NCBI GenBank assembly: GCA_030141605.1
Contig: JAQGDQ010000505.1
Span: 32,615 to 96,614 of the forward strand
Origin: Tubiluchus corallicola
Taxonomy: Eukaryota > Priapulida > Priapulimorpha > Priapulimorphida > Tubiluchidae
Direction: 5' to 3'
Length of the DNA stretch: 64,000 nt
Made by a program: the position numbers and the translations under genes. Position 1 is the first letter of the stretch. Each line of letters begins with the position of its first letter. A model generated the notes under the pieces. That model made no database searches, was not told the origin of the DNA, and saw only the letters and a program-made list of their open reading frames with translations. Below are positions 44,301 through 64,000 of this stretch, piece by piece.

Positions 44301-45975
44301 ATATTAGGTGTGTTTAACATAATTTTCACTGAAATTGACAATTATTCAAAAAGACCTTTGATATACCGAAGTTTCCCTGAACTTTTATCAATTCCAACAG
44401 AAGTTTACCGGACCAGAGTTTCAAACTGACATTAGGGGAAAAAATTCAGTGATCCGAATATTTTGCATCCCTTTTCATCATACAGTGAATTTGAATAAAC
44501 TGGTAATCAGAGTGGTAATGGAGAAAGGTGTTGCTGCTACAACAACATGTCTATATTTATCTCTTATTTAGTTATATATGCATCAATATTTTAAATAGAA
44601 AATCACACCATTAAAAAATTATTCATGAGAAAAAAATGGTGAACTCATTGAAATAAGATGTGGTAATCTGGTTAAAAATCTGATAAAATCAACCAACATT
44701 GTCACGTGACAATAAAATAAAATCCCCACCTACCCATAGTGTAATGTAGCAACAAATCGGAAACAAACATATGTGTGCTTGCATACCAAAACCGTCCATA
44801 AGTTGGCATAGCTAAAACTACTTTACGATGCTTCAAAGGAGAATGTACCAAAAATTTGGTCAAATGTCAATTTTTCATATTTTATAAAAATCAACACTAA
44901 ATTTATTGGACTTTTATATTATTATATTATGGCATCAAATTATCACGAAAGTGTTTAAAAAACACTAAAAATTTAATTTTATAACTCCTTACCCACTTTC
45001 CTTAGAAACTAATACTGCAATTATAAAGAAACTCCTATTTTCAAACTCTAGTAGCAGTTCGTGGAAGCTGTTATTTCGCTTTACGATTTTTCTGTTGCAA
45101 AGCCCAGATCTTTGTCTGGAAGTGCCAACTACTGGATTTAAACTTAACTTCAATGCGCTCTTGCAAAGTCTGTAGCAACCAACATTTGCGCGGTTGATAA
45201 GTGTTTTTTTTTTCAGAAACGCGACAAAAAACACTGGCTGACTTTAACAGCGATTGTCTCGAAGGTTATGTTTTTCAGTGCATAACCTGCACCTCACTTT
45301 CAATGTGGGTTATCTCAACTTAGAAATAACATAGAGCGATAAGCTTGTCATCAAAATAATCCTCACGCAATGAAGATTCAGGGTATGTAAATAATTAGAA
45401 AACATTAATTGCCTACTTATGAACGTTTTTGCTATGCAAACGCTCATATATATTTGGAACCTAATAATAATATAAAAAATTATACTTGGTTCTATTATTG
45501 AGTCAAATACTGGTTCGACTCATTGACAATTATGGTCTTTCGCTATCATATTTCCATTACGATATTCAAATAATTTACACCTTTCATTTGCGTATGCGGA
45601 AATAAACGCAAGTTTGAATTGAATTGAACTTACAGACTATGATGTATTGTCAAAAATTTAACAAAATCGAACAAAATAAGTCTTTTTCGTTATAGTGTCC
45701 AATCAACAATTTCCCATATCATGCTTCACAGATAAATAGAATAGGAAGGCAAACTCTGCAAAGTAGACAAAATAATTGATTCGTACCTCCAAATCTACCC
45801 ACACTATTCGTTCTGAACCAGGTGGGTATGAAATAAAATTACTATTGCACGACATTCTTGCACGTTGAGCAATAAACTTTGTTATGCCAGCACGAAAATA
45901 TTGGAAAATCATAACATAACCGGCAACAGCAATTTCAACAAATCCGCCATGCAAGCATGGCAAGTTGTGCGGCAT
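35308..45975 (-). CDS. REXO2: Oligoribonuclease (REXO2/Orn family 3'-5' exoribonuclease)
   Basis: Degrades short RNA oligonucleotides to mononucleotides in mitochondria and cytosol. Exons (minus, high to low): 45975-45787, 42236-42153, 40906-40829, 40012-39789, 39043-38948, 35341-35308; phases agree and the stop TAA is at 35310-35308, giving 234 residues (about 237 in human). All DEDDh residues are present: D61 and E63 in WVDLEMTG, D161 in [12 protein letters not shown]207 and D212 in SHRALNDI. Also conserved: [22 protein letters not shown] and [19 protein letters not shown]. The first ~50 residues look like a mitochondrial presequence. Two starts are possible, at 45975 or the internal ATG at 45912 ([20 protein letters not shown]), which alone makes a good presequence. 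The tail after the last helix is short (RPPEVW) and lacks the charged extension of the human protein. Confidence 0.96.
36157..36360 (+). mobile_element. Possible LINE palm-motif fragment
   Basis: The plus strand reads [20 protein letters not shown], like the (D/S)FxxAFDxxxH block of LINE reverse transcriptases. Too short and divergent to be sure. Confidence 0.25.
36445..36520 (+). pseudogene. 5S rRNA-like fragment (5S pseudogene or 5S-headed SINE)
   Basis: AAGTTAAGCAATACTGAGGC, then TGATTAG and GGATGGGTGACTACCCAG, follow the order and spacing of the 5S rRNA internal control region (box A, intermediate element, box C). The first ~40 bases of 5S are missing or degenerate. In the last intron of REXO2, 107 bp from the TRIM element. 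Confidence 0.7.
36627..36976 (-). repeat. 3' LTR of the TRIM-like element
   Basis: 350 bp; this is the 3' LTR when the element is read on the minus strand, because the purine tract adjoins it. Confidence 0.92.
37941..38083. repeat. 51-bp tandem repeat inside the TRIM-like element
   Basis: Three units with starts at 37941, 37992 and 38043 containing GTTCTGGCATCCTAGCCATT; near-identical. Confidence 0.92.
38398..38747 (-). repeat. 5' LTR of the TRIM-like element
   Basis: 350 bp, next to the primer-binding site. Nearly identical to the other LTR. Confidence 0.92.
38948..39043 (-). CDS. REXO2: REXO2 exon 5: ExoIII motif
   Basis: Residues 192-224: [20 protein letters not shown] supplies the catalytic His and last Asp. 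Donor gtacgt, phase 2. The retrotransposon insertion is 200 bases downstream. Confidence 0.95.
39789..40012 (-). CDS. REXO2: REXO2 exon 4: ExoII motif
   Basis: Residues 118-191: [28 protein letters not shown] with the catalytic Asp two residues on, KYMP and [16 protein letters not shown]. Phase 0 in, 2 out; donor gtaagc. Confidence 0.96.
40699..40761. repeat. Perfect-looking hairpin
   Basis: Arms of about 30 bases around AATTATTGAATCAGAAT and its inverse with almost no loop, in the REXO2 intron between exons 4 and 3. Could be a tiny MITE. Confidence 0.75.
40829..40906 (-). CDS. REXO2: REXO2 exon 3
   Basis: Residues 92-117: [20 protein letters not shown] and KKHHGD. Phase 0 at both ends; donor gtaaga. 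Confidence 0.95.
41893..41980 (+). repeat. Dispersed repeat, copy 2
   Basis: Partner of 27300-27410, shorter by small deletions, in the REXO2 intron between exons 3 and 2. Confidence 0.75.
42153..42236 (-). CDS. REXO2: REXO2 exon 2
   Basis: Residues 64-91: [18 protein letters not shown] and DDTLNIVAE, nearly identical to the human segment. Phase 0 at both ends. Confidence 0.95.
43002..43172 (+). repeat. About 85-bp tandem duplication
   Basis: GTAAAGTGCAGCCATGAGT through GAATTGTTTCGTCTA is repeated from about 43098 with roughly ten differences. REXO2 intron. Confidence 0.8.
44773..45445 (+). mobile_element. TIR element family 1, copy D
   Basis: About 670 bp, left terminus GTGTGCTTGCATACC, right terminus decayed (GCAAACGCTC), flanked by ATAT. 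Same orientation as copy B. It lies in the first intron of REXO2, between exon 1 and exon 2. Confidence 0.85.
45787..45975 (-). CDS. REXO2: REXO2 exon 1: presequence and ExoI motif
   Basis: Residues 1-63, ending RIVWVDLE with the first two catalytic acids. Phase 0; donor gtacga. The Arg-rich, acid-poor N-terminal stretch suits mitochondrial import. Confidence 0.93.
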
Positions 45976-47574
45976 CTATCGACAGGTTTTGAAAACCAAA
46001 GCACGTCTTGTGCATAGTGATCAATAATAATTACTATTATTTTGTTTTCTTTAAGAATATTATGGCTTGTTCACTATATCGAGTTATCTGTCGCGAGTTC
46101 TCTTTCTCCGGTAGTAAACTCGTCAAGTGTGAACTGCTTTGCGAGTACCTGTTGGCAAGAATTTGTAAACTCTCTGATTGTTGTTGCGAGTGACATGCAA
46201 ATGTGTTAATCTAGACACGCATGAACGACTGCTTTGTCTGATACCCATGAATTTCAACTTGCACAATTTTTGAATATCGCTCTTTCCAAACAAATTTTCC
46301 TCGATGAGATTTACCCAATTAAAAGCTTGAATTTTTGTTGCAGACTTCATGGAAACGTGATACTGTAGTCATTAGAGGGTGAACGTCCGAAATCGAATCG
46401 AACCAGTTTTTTAATTTGAATGTGTATCGAACCTAAAATTGTGAATTCCAATAACTCACCACTCGAACTACATACGTTTTTTATCATTAAAGCGTTTGAA
46501 ACAGTATGCAAGCAGCAAAATGTGGCGCTATTTCAGTGTAGTAAACAAATTCTTATTGTTTTTACTGCAGAGCAAAATTAAGCAATATGCATTACTTTTT
46601 ATTAATCATTAAAAAATCTTTAAAAGTGAATTCAAATTCGAATTAGATTCGAGATCTTGAAATTCGGTTTGATTCGAGTTCAAATGTCGAAATTTTGATT
46701 CGATTCGAATTCACTTTCTGGTAGAGAATGATCGCCCTTACAAGACACAGTGCACTCCTAGGGCAAGTATGGCATAAGTGACAGACTAGTGACTTTAATA
46801 AGTGACAGTCTAGACTGGGTGTTGTGCACTCATCAGTGATACCCAGACTACCTCACTGTAATATAATATCCTTAATAATTAGCGCCAGTAGCTTAAAAGC
46901 TGCTCCTTCATTAAGCCTCGTATAACACTCATGTAAGAACGCAATCGGAAACGAATTTGAACTTTTTAGTTGGAAGGTGTCACTGTGTGGTTGCTGTCGG
47001 CTTACGTGTAGAAGCTGGCTCCCTTACCATGGTGAGTTGAGTGACTGTGTCTCCACATAAGCCTGATCCAGCTTTATAATCTCCACATTGGCCTAATTCA
47101 ACCAGGTGCTGTACACGTAAGATGCACTTAGTCATTAAAAATCCGTGTTATTAGGACAATAGATTCATATTTTTAAATAATATTGAAAATTTCTTCCCCT
47201 GCGTTCTCTGCAATACCAGATGACAGTAATAAATTTGTCTTTATGATCGAGTAGTCAAGACATCGAATTATGTAAGATTATTGTAGCTTTTCTAGAAGCC
47301 TTTCAGACTAGGGATTATTTACTGTCTATATAAAATCTAGATACAACAATTGTGTAAAGACTTATTAATACTACTTTACGTAACATTTCTGTGATAACAA
47401 TTTTTAATACTTGTATTATTATAATTAATTGTTATTTGTTCTGTAGGTTCGAGCCACAACATTTCTTCGTGGGCGGACTTTTGTCTCTAGTAAAAGTCCC
47501 TTTAACTGTAGTTTAATACAACTGTCTTGTTTATTTGTTTATACGTAGTAATTGTGGTTCAATAAACACAACAA

Positions 47575-47691
47575 ACACGCGCACACACACGCACAGGCGC
47601 ACGCGCGCACACACATACGGTACACACACGCGCATGAGACGTAGTAATTAATCGAGTATTCCAGGCTGATCCCTACCGTGTAGTATTAGCG

Positions 47692-47750
<59 letters not shown>
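47575..47750. repeat. (CA)n then (TA)n microsatellites
   Basis: Impure CA/CG repeat to 47625 and a pure (TA)n tract at 47694-47750. Confidence 0.93.
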
Positions 47751-47756
<6 letters not shown>

Positions 47757-49442
47757 ATGCGTAAATTGGTATACTAGGAATTGCGTGATAGCTCTTTCAC
47801 ACAATAGAATTTTCTAGAGAATTAGGTCCTCCTAGAGAACACTCACGCGAAAAACTATAAACTATAAACCTTTAACTATAGACATAACACGCCACTATTA
47901 AAGTAGTGCGCAGATGTATGGAATGTTCATAGGTCGACAACGCCACAAGAAAACTGAAGTACTTACAATTTGCTGACCATTTAAGAAATTGGTTCTCCAA
48001 GAAATTACGCGAAGCAAACTTTTGAACTTTAATCGTGGCAGTTTTGTAAAAAATATTTCTTTATTATTTTCCTTTTCAAAATATCATCGGAGGTCACAGT
48101 ATTAGTGACCCAGACTGAACTCCGTGGGTTAACAAAATCTTGTTCATGTTACACCAGTTCTGTTTTGTTGCGTAGACCTTCAGAGTTCATGCAAGTACTG
48201 AAGGTAGGAATGTTCGAGATTCCGAACGGGATCGAGGCTCAGATCAAGATTATTGGTTCAGGATTGCAGTCCGGGGTGAGTTTTCGAGATATTTCCAGGT
48301 TCGGGATCAAATGGTCAGGAAGGGGGTTCGGGTCGGGACCAAAGCTTCGTGAACGGGGTTCCTGAGCCTGATACATTACAACGAAATTAGTTCAGCCAGT
48401 CTTTAATCGTTGCCGTGCGTAGAATCCTGGACGAAAAAAATTTAGTCTAGACTATGAACATCTACTCAAACACACACTCTGGTAGGGAGCCAGTTATAAA
48501 TGTATTAATTACTCTGCCATTCTGTGAATAATAGAGCAGTTGTTTGCTGTAAAGTAGTAGCAATCTATTTATTATTTATTCGGTACTGATATGCGCAAAT
48601 CTCAGCCGTGATGCCGCATTTGTCCACTTGCTCAGTTTGTCAAAATTGATAAGGTCTAACTGAATGCTAACAAATTTCTTGTTTACGGGTCCATTAGTAT
48701 TTCCCACTGACTGTCGCTGCCAATTAGTTAATCTAACCTAATTTCAATGCCCAGAAAGCAGTTCATTGGCACAGTGAATTGCTAACTCACAGACTTGTTT
48801 GAAAACTCAATTACTGTTTTGTATTGTACGCCGTATTACAAACTATCTAGTGCTGTTGCATCCAGCCTGTAAATTACAGACAACCTGTAATAATTAAATT
48901 TTATTGTGAAGTCAGCAAAATTGTTAACATTCTCGTTCCGAAACAAAATTAGAATTGTGTAGTGCGTGCAGTGTCCTGTCAACTCGCCAGTTGTCGGAAT
49001 GGGCTTGTAAATTACAATGTCATACTATAGCTACTGTGCGGCACGCGGTCTCTTTGTCAAGGGCACAGGTAACACAGATAAGCTCGAGCCAACAGATTCG
49101 GTGGCGATACGGTCTTACCTTATGTCCAAAAACTGGTTAGTCAAAGAAAACATGGAGACATTAGTTGACATACGAATCGAGATTTTTGCCATTTCCCTCA
49201 GCCTTATAGTTTAAATGTGAAAACATGCCGGAGCCTAATCTTAGTAAATCTATTATTCAACTCGTTATGGCCGCTTACTATGGAAGGCGGGGGAACAGGA
49301 ACTTATTCTTGGGATAATGCGGGGCGTAGAGGGACGCTTAAGCTGCTACACAGTTACTTCCCAAAAGATTTTATTCTGTGCGTGTATTCTCCTTACAAAT
49401 ACTTTTATTGCTGATCCCTCAAGCGTTATCATGCATTAACAG

Positions 49443-49562
49443 AGAAAAACGTAATGCCCTTTATAGTCTCAAAGATTATAGGATCAAAGATTAGTCTCAA
49501 AGACTTTATAGTCTCAAAGATTCTATGATCTTTGAGACTGTCAAGGGCATAACGTTTTTCTG
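49443..49562. repeat. Palindromic repeat built from TCTCAAAGA motifs
   Basis: AACGTAATGCCCTTTATAGT at the left is mirrored by ACTGTCAAGGGCATAACGTT at the right, with four TCTCAAAGA-type motifs between. A related sequence (GAGACTATAAAGGGCATTG) is at 56099-56117. Confidence 0.75.
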
Positions 49563-50605
49563 TCTTGATGATGACAAGTTTCAGGAGAGCTCTCTCGTAT
49601 TATCATACATTCGACTGTAAAACATTGTAAGCATTTTTCTTAAAGAACAAGTTTGTCATTTGTAAATCTTAGCTTCAGCAGAAATCATACTAATCTTCAA
49701 CAACATGATAATACTTTCCTGGTTGTTCTAGCAGTTTTATTTCGTTTTTCAATAATATGAAATCGGGGCATAACAGGAGCCCAGAGGGCAGCAAGGTTGA
49801 GCAACGAAAGATATTGACAAGTAATTACAATTGAACGCTTCAAAAACCACATAGATGTAGGTCCATAGAAACTGCGCTATATGCATAAGTTTGTATTTAA
49901 TAATAGTCAACTTAAAAAGAGTAAAATAACTGGTGTGTTGCCCTACATGAGTGCCTTGCAAAAATTACACAAAGCATCACAATAATATAAAATTCACAAG
50001 AAAATTATTCGCCGTTGTTCACCTCGTGAGAAAGTTCTAACAAAAAAAGCAGCACCAGCTTGACTAAAACCTAGCAACAGATGCGGAAGATTTGTTTGCC
50101 TTGTTTTCTAACTGTTGTCCCGCTTTGCCCCGACTTACATACAATTTTTTTTAAGTAATGCGAAGTATATATATAATATCTTATACATAATATGTCAATA
50201 TCTGTACTTGGTTCTAGATTATTATATACCATAACATATACGCACATATTCTATATTGCACGCTTTCAAGAAAATGCTAATATAGCAATTATATTGGTAT
50301 TTTTCTGATAATAATACATATACATGTCAGTTCTACTCAATAGAAAAATCTGGAGCACCAAACGAAGAATTTTTTACCCTTTTCAATTTTTCCACTGTTT
50401 TCAAAATGTTTTCTCGGTTTTGAGAATTCGTAACTGATGACGATAAAGAATTTTAAGAAAAACTTTAAATGATCCCGGGCCTTTAAAAAGTCTTTTCACG
50501 TCGATAGAAAATTTTGTTTTTTATAAATTTATAACAGTCTATAACTGGGCAACTCAGGCTTCTTGTTTGAAGTGAAAGCAGACAGTGGTAAATAGCAGCC
50601 CCTCA

Positions 50606-63083
<12,478 letters not shown>

Positions 63084-63329
63084 CGTTCCCAAGGCTAGAG
63101 TTTACAACGACTTTCTCCGAACTAAGCAGTCTGATAGAATATACCCGAAGTAATCCAATAGCTATTTTTGTCTTTCACAGTCGCCCTATGCACTTTTCCG
63201 TTATCAATCAGCGTTTCTAAAAGCTACTAACAAGATGTAGGTTTGTGCGCAAATTGAATAAGGATCAAGTCTCACTTATGATTACAATAGCTACCCGTTA
63301 ATGGATGTTGTATTGTCCACGTCCATTTG

Positions 63330-63480
63330 TTTCTCACCTGTGACATCAGCTGCCATTCTTCGCCCGAAGCGAAAGAACTGCGGCTTCTCGCATAAGTTCC
63401 TAGTGCATTGCGAGGGCGTGGGGGTGTCGCGCGCATTGCGCCCGGGTTTACCCCACTGCTGTTTATAACTCCGGCACGGC
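63330..63480 (-). promoter_or_regulatory. CpG-rich patch upstream of the prohormone-like gene
   Basis: About 150 bp with many CG dinucleotides (CGCGCGCATTGCGCCCGGG among them), 250-400 bp upstream of the start ATG on the minus strand. A likely promoter or leader; no TATA box seen. From 63084 to the window end nothing else is recognised. Confidence 0.4.
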
Positions 63481-64000
63481 TAAATCCAGCTCGGGATCTT
63501 AGGAGCAACAAGCTTTAAATGTTAGCTTTTCTGCTGCAAAGGTGGCAATTTATCTTCTCGAACTTGCTACAGGACAGCTTTTTAAGCTCGCTCGTATACT
63601 TTCAGGTTAAAAGTCTCAACTGCTTGTGTAGAAATTAGATTGGAAGTTAATTTGCTTACGCTAATACCTAATTTGTTGAAAGGTGCTCTATGTTTGCTAA
63701 TTTGCCGTGCAAGAGCTCATAAACAACTTTGTTTGACATATATTAACCCCGTAGCATCTTTATTACTGCTGTAATCATCTTGACATTTGATGTTTTATGC
63801 AGCAGCTTATTTGCCATAGCACTTTGCTCTTGTAAATGCTAGTATTTTAAATTTTCTTCAAATACAGACTGCTTATCATTGTCATCAATACAGACAGCGT
63901 CCGCTGTCCGCCCATGATAATGGTGATGATGCTTTTTCAACTGGAAGATGGATGCAAGATTGATTCTTTGCGCGTTTGAAACATTTATCATTATATGGCA

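Larger units (their letters stand above)
42237..45786. other. First intron of REXO2
   Basis: 3.5 kb. Besides the duplication at 43002 and TIR element copy D, a tRNA B-box-like GCTTCGAATCCTGAC is readable on the minus strand at about 43258-43272, possibly a SINE head. Nothing else is supportable. Confidence 0.5.
45976..50605. other. Intergenic region between the prohormone-like gene and REXO2
   Basis: 4.6 kb with no gene I can support. It holds an AT/GAATTC-rich block at 46375-46735 with inverted TCGAATCGAA motifs (possible MITE), (CA)n at 47575-47625, (TA)n at 47694-47750, a low-complexity GGGATCGGG-type patch at 48200-48370 and a palindromic repeat at 49443-49562. Confidence 0.55.

Noticed and set aside
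48105-48365. 86-codon plus-strand frame
   Set aside because: Lies on a degenerate GGGATCGGG-type repeat; no other coding sign.

Overview
The window is metazoan nuclear DNA. It is AT-rich, full of GT-AG introns and densely seeded with microsatellites, MITEs and decayed LINEs. The strongest gene is a laminin alpha chain of the alpha1/2 kind, so a bilaterian animal is likely. I cannot name the species. All gene models below were built by hand from splice sites and codon phase.

From right to left on the minus strand there are three genes. (1) At 63083-50606 a four-exon gene encodes a 215-residue secreted protein that looks like a prohormone or cytokine precursor, with dibasic sites and an RKGKKR cleavage site; I recognise no family. 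Its long introns hold LINE, minisatellite and LTR-like sequence. (2) At 45975-35308 a six-exon REXO2/oligoribonuclease gene of 234 codons keeps all DEDDh catalytic residues. Its last intron holds a young 2.1-kb terminal-repeat retrotransposon (TRIM-like) and a 5S rRNA-like remnant. (3) At 25757-1, running off the left edge, at least 25 and probably 26 exons encode a laminin alpha1/2-like chain: signal peptide, laminin N-terminal (LN) domain, only four LE domains, then coiled coil. LE2 carries a Ser/Thr-rich insertion made of two 28-residue repeats. The coiled coil is interrupted by an RIKR site and a 304-residue acidic, Ser/Thr/Pro-rich exon with a proteoglycan-like GSG site.

On the plus strand a 260-codon, probably terminal exon (32978-33770) lies tail to tail with REXO2. 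Its product is low-complexity and unrecognised. The remaining sequence is intronic or intergenic and mostly repeats: four copies of one ~640-bp TIR element, a hAT-like MITE, a MITE pair with nuclear-receptor-like termini, a fold-back element made of 70-bp units, a 46-bp minisatellite of about 25 copies, and four LINE remnants.

The laminin and the prohormone-like protein would enter the secretory pathway. REXO2 is a housekeeping exoribonuclease of mitochondria and cytosol. Nothing suggests the genes act together. The most novel items are the laminin architecture and the prohormone-like gene.
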